This document shows positions 1 through 7,140 of a stretch of 12,716 nt of DNA, piece after piece. Location of the stretch: NCBI GenBank assembly GCA_027030435.1, contig JALVEX010000157.1, forward strand, positions 1 to 12,716, in the 5' to 3' direction. Numbering within the stretch: the stretch's first letter is position 1; each line of letters begins with the position of its first letter. Made by a program: the position numbers and the translations under genes. Source of the stretch: Paracoccaceae bacterium (GTDB lineage Bacteria; Pseudomonadota; Alphaproteobacteria; Rhodobacterales; Rhodobacteraceae). Below the pieces are notes generated by a model, which saw nothing but the letters and a program-made list of their open reading frames with translations, ran no database searches and had not been told where the DNA came from.

Positions 1-208
1 GCGCCTTGAAGGCCGCGAATGGGTGATGGGGAATGAATATACCATCGCCGACATGGCCATCGCGCCCTGGCTTCGCCCCGTTATTCGCATCCCCAGTGCG
101 AGCGATCTCGTGGGCTGGAAGGAGCTATCAAACGTGCCGGCCTATCTCGATCGCTTCCTTGCCCGCCCGGCCGTGCAGGCAGGGCTAGAGAAGCTCGGTG
201 CGCTCTGA
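1..208 (+). CDS. Glutathione S-transferase, C-terminal fragment (5' end outside window)
   Basis: The frame is open from the left edge (first full codon at base 2) to TGA at 206-208, so the gene begins upstream. The visible 68 residues are the end of the all-helical C-terminal domain of a GST. They contain the run NEYTIADMAIAPWLRP, where T-I-A-D is the N-capping box and hydrophobic staple typical of GST folds, followed by a closing region (YLDRFLARPAVQAGL) usual for the last helix. GSTs conjugate or reduce electrophiles and peroxides with glutathione in the cytoplasm. The DMAIAPWLRP wording resembles the YfcG/YghU-like (nu) class, but the N-terminal glutathione-binding thioredoxin domain is not visible, so subclass and substrate are open. 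The gene converges on the YtoQ gene with only three bases between the stop codons. Confidence 0.85.
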   Translation, partial: RLEGREWVMGNEYTIADMAIAPWLRPVIRIPSASDLVGWKELSNVPAYLDRFLARPAVQAGLEKLGAL

Positions 209-211
209 GCG

Positions 212-661
212 TCAGCCCGGCAGTTCGCCCGTCAGCACATATCGCAGGATCTGGGCCACCTGTTCGGGCGTGCGCGCCACGGCCTGGGCGGCGGCGTCCA
301 CTTCCTTCAGGGCGTGATCGTGCTCGGGCGGCTGCAGGACGATCAGCGATTTGCCGAGCGCGGCTGCCTGACCCGCATCGAACGCCGCGTTCCACTGCCT
401 GTATTTCTCGCCAAAGCGCACCACCACCACATCGGCATCATCGATCGCCTTGCGGGTGCGGATCGCGTTGATCTTCGCCCCCTTGTGATCGTGCCAGAAC
501 TTGTCCGTCTCGGGCCCGAGGATCGCAACCCCACAATCATCGCTGGCATCGTGATCCGTTACCGGGGCCGTGAAGGTAACGGGCAGATCACGCGCGGCTT
601 CGATGATCCGCTCGCGCCAGTCTGTATGAATTTCGCCGGCCAGATAGACATTCAGCTTCAT
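212..661 (-). CDS. ytoQ: YtoQ family protein
   Basis: A 149-residue cytoplasmic protein that matches the YtoQ family along its length; its function is not established. It opens with KLNVYLAGEIHTDWRERI, the family signature. Later segments (DDADVVVVRFGEKYRQWNAA, then DAGQAAALGKSLIVL) have the layout of nucleoside 2-deoxyribosyltransferase-like Rossmann proteins: a hydrophobic strand ending in acidic residues, then a small-residue helix and a GK-hydrophobic strand. That is a fold analogy by eye, not a demonstrated activity. The ATG at 661 overlaps the stop of the upstream phosphoribosyltransferase gene in an ATGA arrangement (658-661), so translation is probably coupled. The gene ends three bases from the convergent GST gene. 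Confidence 0.85.
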   Translation of the reverse strand: MKLNVYLAGEIHTDWRERIIEAARDLPVTFTAPVTDHDASDDCGVAILGPETDKFWHDHKGAKINAIRTRKAIDDADVVVVRFGEKYRQWNAAFDAGQAAALGKSLIVLQPPEHDHALKEVDAAAQAVARTPEQVAQILRYVLTGELPG

Positions 662-1314
662 TCGCCATCCCCTTCCCTTGCATTGGCGCTTTTCAGCATT
701 TCCGTCACTTCATCATCATCAACCTGGCTGAAGTCAATGTAATGCGCGCCAACTGCGAGAAAGGGGCGCGGGGTTTCGAGCACCACGATCCGATCAACGA
801 GCGGCTCTATCTCGGCCAGTGCATCGGGGGCAGCCACGGGCACGGCAAGGATGATCTCGCCCGGTTCGCGCTTTCGCAGCGCTGCAAGCGCCGCACGCAT
901 CGTGGCGCCTGTCGCGATGCCGTCATCCACCACGATTGCCGTGCGCCCTTTCACGGGCACATGCCCGCGCCCGCCAAGCCAGCGCTCCCGGCGCTTTGCG
1001 ATCTCGGCCAGCTTCTTGCGAATCTGTTCGGCAAAATCCTCGCGCCTCAGCCCGGTGGCGCGCAGCAGGCCTTCGTTGAAAACGATCTGCGGCGGCGAGC
1101 CATCCACGATCGCCCCGGCCGCCACCTCCTCGCGCCCCGGCATGCCGATCTTGCGCACCAAGAGGAGATCAAGCGGCGCCTTCAGCGCGCGCGCAACGGG
1201 CAGCGCCACCGGCACGCCGCCCCTCGGCAAAGCCAGGATTACCGGATCCTTCGGGGCAAGGGCGGCAAGCCGTTCGGCGAGTGCCTCGCCAGCTTCTTCG
1301 CGATTCCTGAACAT
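658..1314 (-). CDS. Phosphoribosyltransferase family protein (COG1926-like)
   Basis: A 218-residue type I phosphoribosyltransferase-fold protein. The PRPP-binding loop is plain at residues 128-138 (VVDDGIATGAT). Other family features are ALPRGGVPVA near residues 28-37, the RKIGMPGREEVAAGAI segment near 54-69, and a charged helix (about 97-112) between the two halves. These features fit the predicted phosphoribosyltransferases of COG1926, whose substrate base is unknown. I chose the ATG at 1314 because family-like sequence begins at MFRNREEAGEALAERL. An in-frame ATG at 1425 would add 37 residues that look unlike a domain. The Shine-Dalgarno at 1314 (GGAG, one base before ATG) is badly spaced, so the start is not certain. 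The gene is followed by YtoQ with a 4-base overlap. Confidence 0.85.
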   Translation of the reverse strand: MFRNREEAGEALAERLAALAPKDPVILALPRGGVPVALPVARALKAPLDLLLVRKIGMPGREEVAAGAIVDGSPPQIVFNEGLLRATGLRREDFAEQIRKKLAEIAKRRERWLGGRGHVPVKGRTAIVVDDGIATGATMRAALAALRKREPGEIILAVPVAAPDALAEIEPLVDRIVVLETPRPFLAVGAHYIDFSQVDDDEVTEMLKSANAREGDGE

Positions 1315-1426
1315 GCTCCAGATATGGGCGCGTTCCGGGGGATTTTCAATTTCCAGCCCTGCACTCCCCTGCCAAGGCCCGATCTGGCTCGTCACGCGCC
1401 GGGAGCTGTTTACCAGCCGGCGCATA

Positions 1427-1462
1427 CGCCTGGCATTCGATCTTCTGGAGCAAAGCCAGGCG
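1427..1462 (-). other. Hairpin 20 bases past pheT, possible terminator without U-tract
   Basis: A perfect 8-bp inverted repeat (CGCCTGGC at 1427-1434, GCCAGGCG at 1455-1462) encloses a 20-base loop, starting about 20 bases after the pheT stop codon on the minus strand. There is no run of U after the stem, so it is not a standard intrinsic terminator. It could be a processing or pause element between pheT and the phosphoribosyltransferase gene, or chance. Confidence 0.25.
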
Positions 1463-1482
1463 AAGCTGCCGACTACGCAATA

Positions 1483-3879
1483 CTATCCGCGCAGCGTGCC
1501 CCCGGTGGCCTTGGTGACCTTTTCGATGATCTTCCGGCTCACCGCTTCGATCTCTTCCTCGGTGAGGGTTTTCTCGCGCGGCTGCAGGCGCACGGTGATT
1601 GCCAGCGATTTGCGGCCTTCACCAAGTGAACCACCGATGAATTCATCAAATACCCGCACGCTCTCGATCAGGGCCTTGTCGGCGCCTGCGGCGGCATTCA
1701 CGAGCTTCAGAGCTTCTACATCGCGATCAACGACGAAGGCAAAATCGCGCTCGACCGCCTGCAGATCGCTGAGCTTCAGCGCGGCGCGGGTCGCCCCCTT
1801 GCGGCGCGGCAGCGGCGGCTCTTCAAGATAGACGGTAAAGGCCACCGCCGGCCCCTTCACACCCATCGCCTTCAGGATTTTCGGGTGAATTTCACCGAAA
1901 ACGGCCAAGGTTTTCTTCGGCCCGAGGCAGATCCGCCCGGCCCGGCCGGGGTGCCACCAGCCCGGCACATCGCGCAGGATCTGCGCCTTCGCCGGCGCAC
2001 CGATCGCGGCCAGCACGGCCTCGGCATCCGCCTTGGCGTCATAGATATCCACCGCACGCCGGCTGCCGTGCGGATCGCGCGGGCCCGCCGCACCAACGAG
2101 AAGGCCGGTGATGTGCTGCTGCTCGTCGCCCGGCGCTCCACCCGTGAAAACCGGGCCGACCTCGAACAGCGCCAGATCCATGAAACCGCGCGCCTGGTTG
2201 CGCGCCGCTGCCTGCAGGAGGCCGGGCAGAAGATCGGGGCGCATGTGGCTCATCTCGCTCGAGATCGGGTTTTCCAGCATGGTGGCATCTTCGCCGCCGC
2301 CAAACATTTCGGCGCTCGCACGATCGATGAAGCTGTAGGTCACGCATTCGTTGTAGCCAAGGCCCGCCGCCTGACGGCGCGCGCGCATCTCGCGCTTCTG
2401 CATCGGGGTGAGAATCGGGCGCGCCACGCCCTCATGCGGGCGCGCGAGCGGCTTGCCCTCGAGCTTCGTAAGCGAAGCCACGCGCGCCACTTCCTCCACC
2501 AGATCCGCCTCGCCCTGCACATCGGGCCGCCAGGAAGGCACATGCGCCATGTCGCCCTCAAGCCGGAAGCCGAGCGCTTCGAGGGTGCGGCGCTGCTCTT
2601 TAGCCGGAATCTCCATCCCCACGAGAGATTGCACGCGATCGGTATCCAGCCGGTAGGCGCGGCGCCATTCGGGCTCCTCCCCCGCCTGCACCACCTCGCT
2701 CGCCTCGCCCCCGCACAGATCGAGAATCATCTTCGTGGCCAGTTCGAGGCCGGGCGCGTTGAAGGCCGGATCCACGCCCCGCTCGAAGCGGTAGCGGGCA
2801 TCGGAACTGATCTTGAGGGCGCGGCCCGTTTTCGCGATCTCGATCGGATCCCAGAGCGCGGCTTCGAGGAAAACATCGGTGGTTTCTTCCGTCACGCCTG
2901 TCGGCAATCCGCCCATGATGCCGCCGATGCTCTGAACGCCTGCCTCATCGGAAATCACCATCATGCCGGGGGCGAACTCGTATTCCTTCTCATCCAGCCC
3001 GACGAGCCTTTCGCCGCCCCTGGCGCGATGCACCCGAAGATCACCCTTCACTTTCGCCGCATCAAACACATGCAGCGGGCGATTGAGATCGTAAGTAAAG
3101 AAATTGGTGATATCGACAAGGGCCGAAATGGGCCTGAGGCCAATGGCGCGCAGGCGATCCTGAAGCCATTGCGGCGAAGGGCCATTCTTCACCCCGCGGA
3201 TGAGACGCCCCATGAAAAGGGGGCAGCCGTCGCGGGTATCATCATTGATACCGACCTTGACCGGGCTTTCGAACCGCCCCTTCACCGTCACCTCATCGAG
3301 AGGCTTCAGCTTCCCGAGCCCGCGCGCGGCCAGATCCCGGGCGATGCCGCGCACGCCCAGCGCATCGGGGCGGTTCGGTGTGATGGCGATCTCGATCACC
3401 GGATCGACCTTTGCCGGCTCATGCTCGGCCAGCCAGGCCGCGAAGCTTTCCCCCACCTCGCCGGAAGGGAGCTCGATGATACCGTCATGCTCGTCCGAAA
3501 GCTCGAGCTCGCGCTCCGAGGCCATCATGCCGTGGCTCTCGACGCCGCGTATCCTGCCCACCTGTATCGTGGTATCGATACCGGGGATATACTGCCCCGG
3601 TTTGCAGACAACCACCGTGATCCCCTCTCGCGCGTTGGGCGCGCCACAGATGATCTGCTTCACGCCCTCATCCGTTTCCACCTGGCATACGCGGAGGCGA
3701 TCGGCATCGGGATGCTTTTCGGCCTTCACCACCCGCCCGATGGTGAAGCCCGCAAGCGTTTCGGCCGGATTGACGATTTCCTCCACCTCAAGGCCGAGAT
3801 CGGTGAGCGTTTCTGCGATCTCGCTCACGCTCGCATCCGTATCGAGATGATCCTTCAGCCAGGAAAGGGTGAATTTCAT
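1483..3879 (-). CDS. pheT: Phenylalanine--tRNA ligase beta subunit
   Basis: A full-length 798-residue beta subunit of the alpha2-beta2 phenylalanyl-tRNA synthetase, which charges tRNA-Phe in the cytoplasm. Domains in order: the N-terminal MKFTLSWLKDHL segment; an EMAP-II/tRNA-binding OB fold at about 39-150 (AGFTIGRVVKAEKHPDADRL, then CGAPNAREG); the B3/B4 editing region beginning near TPNRPDALGVRGIARDLAARG; a B5 domain in the middle (VPSWRPDVQGEADLVEEVAR); a catalytic-like core; and the C-terminal anticodon-binding FDX-ACB domain in the last 95 or so residues (AVERDFAFVVDRD to the end). The start at 3879 is preferred over an upstream in-frame ATG at 3903: AAGGAA lies seven bases before it, and all family members begin with this wording. 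pheS lies upstream on the same strand but is separated by 445 bases, so the two are unlikely to share a simple operon. Confidence 0.97.
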   Translation of the reverse strand: MKFTLSWLKDHLDTDASVSEIAETLTDLGLEVEEIVNPAETLAGFTIGRVVKAEKHPDADRLRVCQVETDEGVKQIICGAPNAREGITVVVCKPGQYIPGIDTTIQVGRIRGVESHGMMASERELELSDEHDGIIELPSGEVGESFAAWLAEHEPAKVDPVIEIAITPNRPDALGVRGIARDLAARGLGKLKPLDEVTVKGRFESPVKVGINDDTRDGCPLFMGRLIRGVKNGPSPQWLQDRLRAIGLRPISALVDITNFFTYDLNRPLHVFDAAKVKGDLRVHRARGGERLVGLDEKEYEFAPGMMVISDEAGVQSIGGIMGGLPTGVTEETTDVFLEAALWDPIEIAKTGRALKISSDARYRFERGVDPAFNAPGLELATKMILDLCGGEASEVVQAGEEPEWRRAYRLDTDRVQSLVGMEIPAKEQRRTLEALGFRLEGDMAHVPSWRPDVQGEADLVEEVARVASLTKLEGKPLARPHEGVARPILTPMQKREMRARRQAAGLGYNECVTYSFIDRASAEMFGGGEDATMLENPISSEMSHMRPDLLPGLLQAAARNQARGFMDLALFEVGPVFTGGAPGDEQQHITGLLVGAAGPRDPHGSRRAVDIYDAKADAEAVLAAIGAPAKAQILRDVPGWWHPGRAGRICLGPKKTLAVFGEIHPKILKAMGVKGPAVAFTVYLEEPPLPRRKGATRAALKLSDLQAVERDFAFVVDRDVEALKLVNAAAGADKALIESVRVFDEFIGGSLGEGRKSLAITVRLQPREKTLTEEEIEAVSRKIIEKVTKATGGTLRG

Positions 3880-4324
3880 GGAACATTTCCTTCTGATCCG
3901 CATTCCCGCCGCTCATACCTCATGCCTTGATCCGATCCAAGAGGCGGGGCGCTGCATAAGGGAAAAATGCATCAAATCAATTAGATTTTGACGAAATTCC
4001 GCCGCTTTTCAGTGAATGATTTGCGCCGGGGAATTGGTGGGCGCTCATTGCGAGGCCGAAAAATGATAAGATTTGTTAAGAACTGCAACATGCGGCTGGT
4101 GGCAGGGATTCTGCTGCTTTTCAGTGGTGCGGTTTTCGGGTTGATTGATAACAATCGGGATCACACGGGATCGCCGACAGAGATTCAGACGATCTCGGGC
4201 AAGCTCTCCGCCTGCAGGGCCAAGAGCGTCGAAACGCCGTTTGGCAGGCTTGGCTGCAGCAATGTTAATGGTCTGAAAAAGGTTGGCACTGCGGTGTTCA
4301 TGCGCCCGGGCGGGAGCAAATCGA
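3880..4324. other. pheS-pheT intergenic region, A/T-richer than its surroundings
   Basis: This 445-base gap separates pheS from pheT. Its pheT-proximal half (about 3940-4080) is visibly richer in A and T than the flanking genes. It contains the candidate pheT promoter (3912-3940) and a plus-strand reading frame with its own ribosome-binding site (4063-4335). On the plus strand, TTGACG at 3988-3993 resembles a -35 box, but no good -10 lies 16-18 bases beyond it. I see no hairpin plus U-run terminator for pheS and no phenylalanine-rich leader peptide. Confidence 0.6.
3912..3940 (-). promoter_or_regulatory. Candidate pheT promoter
   Basis: On the minus strand, TTGGAT (3940-3935) and TATGAG (3917-3912) are separated by exactly 17 bases. 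This gives a start site near 3905 and a leader of about 26 nt before the pheT ATG. Matches to the sigma70 consensus are partial (3/6 and 4/6). A second, weaker pair lies further upstream: TTGATT, 16 bases, then TATGCA. Since pheS is 445 bases away, a promoter of its own for pheT is reasonable, but this call rests on short motifs. Confidence 0.3.
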
Positions 4325-4335
4325 TCAATCGCTGA
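4063..4335 (+). CDS. Possible small membrane-anchored or secreted hypothetical protein
   Basis: A 90-residue frame of unknown function, opposite in direction to pheS and pheT. It is supported by a Shine-Dalgarno-like GAGG (4052-4055) seven bases before ATG. Its protein has the shape of an exported or anchored product: a basic N-terminus ([11 protein letters not shown]), a hydrophobic stretch ([17 protein letters not shown], about residues 11-28), then a polar tail with two cysteines (SACRAKS and LGCSNVNG). I recognise no family. An in-frame start upstream (3988) would add a basic stretch without a ribosome-binding site. The frame overlaps the 3' end of pheS by 11 bases, tail to tail. Base composition differs from the neighbours, so it may be a recent or lineage-specific gene, or simply a chance frame. 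Confidence 0.4.
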   Translation: MIRFVKNCNMRLVAGILLLFSGAVFGLIDNNRDHTGSPTEIQTISGKLSACRAKSVETPFGRLGCSNVNGLKKVGTAVFMRPGGSKSINR

Positions 4336-5398
4336 CCCCTCCGTGCAGCGTTGGCACGTCAAGCGCCGCAAAGCCGTAATGCCTGAGCCAGCGCAGATCG
4401 CTGTCGAAGAAGGCGCGTAGATCCGGGATGCCGTATTTCAGCATGGCGAGGCGATCGATGCCCATGCCGAAGGCAAATCCCTGCCACTGAGAGGGATCCA
4501 CTCCTGCAGCCTCGAGCACCTTGGGATGCACCATGCCTGAGCCCAGCACCTCCATCCAGCCGTCGCCCTCGCCGATGCGAAGCTGGCCGTTCACCCAGGA
4601 GCACTGGATATCAACCTCGGCAGAGGGCTCGGTGAAGGGAAAATGGGAAGCGCGAAAGCGGGTCTTGATGCCGTCGATGCCGAAGAAAGCGGCGAAGAAT
4701 TCCTCCAGCACCCATTTGAGATTGGCCATCGATATATCGCGATCGATCGCCAGCCCCTCCACCTGATGGAACATGGGCGTGTGCGTCTGATCGTAATCGG
4801 AGCGATAGACACGCCCAGGCGCGATTACCCGGATCGGCGCCCCTTCCTTTTCCATGGCGCGGATCTGCACGGGGCTCGTGTGGGTGCGCAGCACATGCGG
4901 CGGGCGGTCATCGCCGGGCGCGCGGTGCATGTAGAAGGTATCGAACTCCTGACGCGCCGGGTGATGAGGCGGGATGTTGAGGGCATCGAAATTGTACCAG
5001 TCGGTTTCGATCTGCGGGCCTTCGGCGACCTTGAAGCCGAGATCTGCGAAGATGGCCGTGATCTCCTCCGTCACCTGGCTTACCGGGTGCACCGAGCCGC
5101 GCGGCCGCGGGCGCCCCGGCAGGGTGACATCCAGCCATTCCCCGCGCAGGCGCTCTTCCAGCGCGGCATCCTCAAGGGCCGCCTTGCGCGCCGCGATTGC
5201 CGAGTTGATCTCGTTCTTCAGGGCATTGAGCGCCGGCCCGGCCACCTTGCGCTCCTCCGGGCTCATCCTGCCAAGCTCACGCATCTTCAGGCTGATCTCG
5301 CCCTTCTTTCCGAGCGCCTGCACCCGAACGGCTTCGAGCGCGGCCTCATCAGCCGCGCCCGCAATCGCTTCAAGGTATTTCTGCCGCAGTTCTTCCAT
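4325..5398 (-). CDS. pheS: Phenylalanine--tRNA ligase alpha subunit
   Basis: A 357-residue catalytic subunit of phenylalanyl-tRNA synthetase, partner of PheT. It has an N-terminal coiled-coil arm (about 1-85), the linker [17 protein letters not shown], and a class II synthetase core. In the core are [10 protein letters not shown], motif 2 ([21 protein letters not shown], 196-215), the phenylalanine-pocket segment [11 protein letters not shown] (253-263) and motif 3 ([17 protein letters not shown], 307-323). About 16 residues extend past the usual end after DLRWLRHYG. The start is well placed: GGAG lies seven bases before the ATG and the N-terminus matches the family. The gene is 63 bases downstream of the thioredoxin-like gene on the same strand and overlaps the small plus-strand frame by 11 bases at its 3' end. 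Confidence 0.97.
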   Translation of the reverse strand: MEELRQKYLEAIAGAADEAALEAVRVQALGKKGEISLKMRELGRMSPEERKVAGPALNALKNEINSAIAARKAALEDAALEERLRGEWLDVTLPGRPRPRGSVHPVSQVTEEITAIFADLGFKVAEGPQIETDWYNFDALNIPPHHPARQEFDTFYMHRAPGDDRPPHVLRTHTSPVQIRAMEKEGAPIRVIAPGRVYRSDYDQTHTPMFHQVEGLAIDRDISMANLKWVLEEFFAAFFGIDGIKTRFRASHFPFTEPSAEVDIQCSWVNGQLRIGEGDGWMEVLGSGMVHPKVLEAAGVDPSQWQGFAFGMGIDRLAMLKYGIPDLRAFFDSDLRWLRHYGFAALDVPTLHGGVSD

Positions 5399-5427
5399 GC
5401 CCTGGCTCCAAACCTGACGTTCAGAAC

Positions 5428-5456
5428 CTGCTAGCGCCCCGCTGCGGCGATTGCAA
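5428..5456 (-). promoter_or_regulatory. Weak candidate pheS promoter
   Basis: In the 63-base gap between the thioredoxin-like gene and pheS, TTGCAA (5456-5451) and TAGCAG (5433-5428) lie 17 bases apart on the minus strand. They match the sigma70 consensus at 4/6 and 3/6. The match is weak. It is reported because pheS must be expressed independently of the ArsR-controlled genes before it, and this is the only plausible pair I see in the gap. Confidence 0.28.
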
Positions 5457-5461
5457 GATGC

Positions 5462-5698
5462 TCAGGCCCCGATCCAGGCATCGACATCGCCCTGTTCGGG
5501 CAGGCCCCCGGCATGGACAAGCTTGCCATCCACGGAAAGCCCCGGCGTCGAAACAACCCCTGCCATGGCGATTTCGGCGTAATCGGTGACCTTCTCCACC
5601 TCGACTTCCTGGCCGAGGCGCGCCGCCGCATCTTCCACCATCCCGGCCAAGGTCTCACAGCGTTTGCAGCCGGGGCCATATACTTTCACTTTCTTCAT
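5462..5698 (-). CDS. Thioredoxin-like small redox protein (Thioredoxin_3 / TM0996-MTH895 type)
   Basis: A 78-residue single-domain thioredoxin-fold protein. It starts with the first beta strand (KKVKVYGPG), has the redox motif C-K-R-C at residues 11-14, and carries the cis-proline loop STPGLSVDGKLVHAG (T51-P52). This compact form, in which CxxC follows GPG and the protein ends soon after the second strand pair, is typical of the small glutaredoxin-like family often found beside ArsR regulators and COG0701 permeases. It probably handles thiol-disulfide exchange in the cytoplasm, perhaps reducing or delivering the permease substrate; that role is inferred. The ATG at 5698 is chosen because AGGAG lies eight bases before it. 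A GTG three codons earlier would sit on the ribosome-binding site. It follows the permease gene by 21 bases and is the last gene of the arsR cassette. Confidence 0.9.
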   Translation of the reverse strand: MKKVKVYGPGCKRCETLAGMVEDAAARLGQEVEVEKVTDYAEIAMAGVVSTPGLSVDGKLVHAGGLPEQGDVDAWIGA

Positions 5699-5719
5699 GT
5701 TTCTCACTCCTTCGATGTT

Positions 5720-6802
5720 TCAGAATATCAGGTTGAACAGGAAACCCACGAGCAGGATACCGGTGCCGACGACCCCGACAAAGGTGAGTATCAGCCTGGT
5801 TTTCAGCACCTTGCGCAGGATCAGTATTTCCGGCAGCGAAAGCGCGATCACGCTCATCATGAAGGCGAGCACCGTGCCAAGCGCCGCGCCCTTGGCCAGC
5901 AGGGCCTCGACAACAGGGATCATGCCGGCTCCATTGGAATACATCGGGATGCCGAGCGCCACCGCAGCGGGAACCGACCACCAGGCGTCCTTGCCCATGA
6001 GCTGCACCAGGGTTTCCTGAGGCACATAACCATGAATGAAGGCGCCGAGCGAGATCCCGACAAGGATCCAGATCCAGACCTTGCCCACGATCTCGCGCAC
6101 CGATTCCAGCCCCTGGCGATAACGATCAACCATGGTGATGTTTTCATCATGCGCAGCGGGCATGGCAGCGCCGGTGTGGATTTCGCGCACCCAGTCCTGA
6201 AGCCAGCCCTCCAGATGCAGACGTCCGATCACGATCCCGGCGAAAATGGCGATCAGCAGGCCGAATACGAGATAGATCATTGCCACCTTCCAGCCGACCA
6301 GCCCCCAGAGCAGGAACACCGCGACCTCATTGACCATCGGGGCCGCGATCAGGAATGAAAACGTCACACCAAGCGGCACGCCGGCGGAAATGAAGCCGAT
6401 GAAGAGCGGGATCGCCGAGCAGGAACAGAAAGGCGTCAGGATACCGAGAAGCGCCGCCATCACATTGCCAACGCCCTCCCGCTTGCCCGAAAGCAGCGCC
6501 CGCGTCTTTTCGGGCGAGAAGAAGCTGCGCACCACCCCCATCACGAAAACGATGAGCGAGAGCAGCATCAGGATCTTGGGCACATCATAGAGGAAGAAGG
6601 CCACCGCATCGCCGAGGTGGCTGTCACGCTCGATCGGCAGAAGCGAAGTGAGCCATTCCGAAAGCGCGGGCAACTGCCGGTAAATCAGAAACCAGAGCAC
6701 CAGCCCGCCAATAACGGCGGTATGCCACATCCACGCCGGTTTGTCAGATTTCGGGGCGGGGGCGGCTGCGATCTTGCAGCTTTCGCCGGTTGTATCTGTC
6801 AT
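5720..6802 (-). CDS. Permease, ArsP/YraQ-like (COG0701, DUF318)
   Basis: A 360-residue inner-membrane protein. Hydrophobic segments lie at about 26-42, 66-92, 112-140, 145-170, 172-193, 241-258, 274-290, 300-330 and 337-360. A polar loop (about 195-238) separates the two halves. The family marker T-P-F-C-S-C-S (123-129, with C126 and C128) is in the first half, and PMYSNGAGMIP (286-296) and SLPEILILRK (322-331) are in the second. These are hallmarks of COG0701 permeases, which include the trivalent organoarsenical exporter ArsP and thiophilic-metal exporters. Co-transcription with arsR suggests export of trivalent arsenic, antimony, an organoarsenical or another soft metal; the exact substrate cannot be read from sequence. 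The ATG overlaps the arsR stop as ATGA (6799-6802), and AAAGGAAA precedes it by about seven bases. Confidence 0.93.
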   Translation of the reverse strand: MTDTTGESCKIAAAPAPKSDKPAWMWHTAVIGGLVLWFLIYRQLPALSEWLTSLLPIERDSHLGDAVAFFLYDVPKILMLLSLIVFVMGVVRSFFSPEKTRALLSGKREGVGNVMAALLGILTPFCSCSAIPLFIGFISAGVPLGVTFSFLIAAPMVNEVAVFLLWGLVGWKVAMIYLVFGLLIAIFAGIVIGRLHLEGWLQDWVREIHTGAAMPAAHDENITMVDRYRQGLESVREIVGKVWIWILVGISLGAFIHGYVPQETLVQLMGKDAWWSVPAAVALGIPMYSNGAGMIPVVEALLAKGAALGTVLAFMMSVIALSLPEILILRKVLKTRLILTFVGVVGTGILLVGFLFNLIF

Positions 6803-7089
6803 GCTGCTTTCCTTTGTTCCTTTGCCGCCAGTCTGACGGCTGCTTCCACAAGGGCTTCGATCTCTGCCGGCATGTCGGGATTACGGCGGTAGCGCACCCA
6901 TTGCGCATCACGCCGATCCTTCACCAGCCCGGCCTGTTTCAGGGCCTGCATGTGGCGCGACATGCGAGACTGGGTCGCATCAAGCCTCTCCATCAGTTCG
7001 CAAACGCAATATTCCCGCCCGTCCCACAAGAGGGTCATCACTGCGAGGCGGGTGGGTTCGGCCAGAGCCTGCAATATTTCAAGCGCCAT
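6799..7089 (-). CDS. arsR: ArsR/SmtB-family transcriptional repressor
   Basis: A 96-residue winged-helix repressor. It begins ALEILQALAEPTRLAVMTLL (helices 1-2), then carries E-Y-C-V-C-E-L at residues 26-32. This is the ELCVCDL-type alpha-3 metalloid site, with C28 and C30 as likely As(III)/Sb(III) ligands. The recognition region follows (ATQSRMSRHMQALKQAGLV, about 38-56), then the wing (RRDAQWVRYR). In this family, binding of trivalent arsenic to the cysteines releases the protein from DNA. The protein is slightly short at the C-terminus but complete. It is the first gene of a three-gene unit with the permease (4-base overlap) and the thioredoxin-like protein. AAAGG seven bases before ATG is the ribosome-binding site. 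The palindromic operator directly upstream supports autoregulation. Confidence 0.94.
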   Translation of the reverse strand: MALEILQALAEPTRLAVMTLLWDGREYCVCELMERLDATQSRMSRHMQALKQAGLVKDRRDAQWVRYRRNPDMPAEIEALVEAAVRLAAKEQRKAA

Positions 7090-7103
7090 GTTTCAACCTT
7101 TCC

Positions 7104-7140
7104 GCATATGCGTAATAACGCATATGCACTTATGCGCATA
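7104..7140. promoter_or_regulatory. Palindromic operator region before arsR
   Basis: A perfect inverted repeat, GCATATGCGT (7104-7113) and ACGCATATGC (7118-7127) around the spacer AATA, lies 15 bases upstream of the arsR start. A second self-palindrome, TATGCGCATA (7131-7140), follows. TATGCG/CGCATA half-sites therefore occur at 7107-7112, 7119-7124, 7131-7136 and 7135-7140. Placement between the likely -10 and the start codon is what is expected for an ArsR-family operator, so the natural reading is that ArsR binds here and blocks its own operon. The half-site assignment is from the sequence; binding is inferred. Confidence 0.75.

Noticed and set aside
742..1629. Plus-strand frame spanning the phosphoribosyltransferase and the end of pheT
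   Set aside because: It crosses two real genes and an intergenic hairpin, with no family resemblance and no ribosome-binding site.
1885..3930. Very long open frame (681 codons) on the plus strand opposite pheT
   Set aside because: pheT is unmistakable on the other strand. The antisense product has no recognisable domain and is rich in Arg, His and Ala, as expected of an antisense frame in GC-rich coding DNA.
3913..3972. 19-codon minus-strand frame upstream of pheT, considered as an attenuation leader
   Set aside because: It has only one phenylalanine codon, no ribosome-binding site, and no terminator/antiterminator pair after it.
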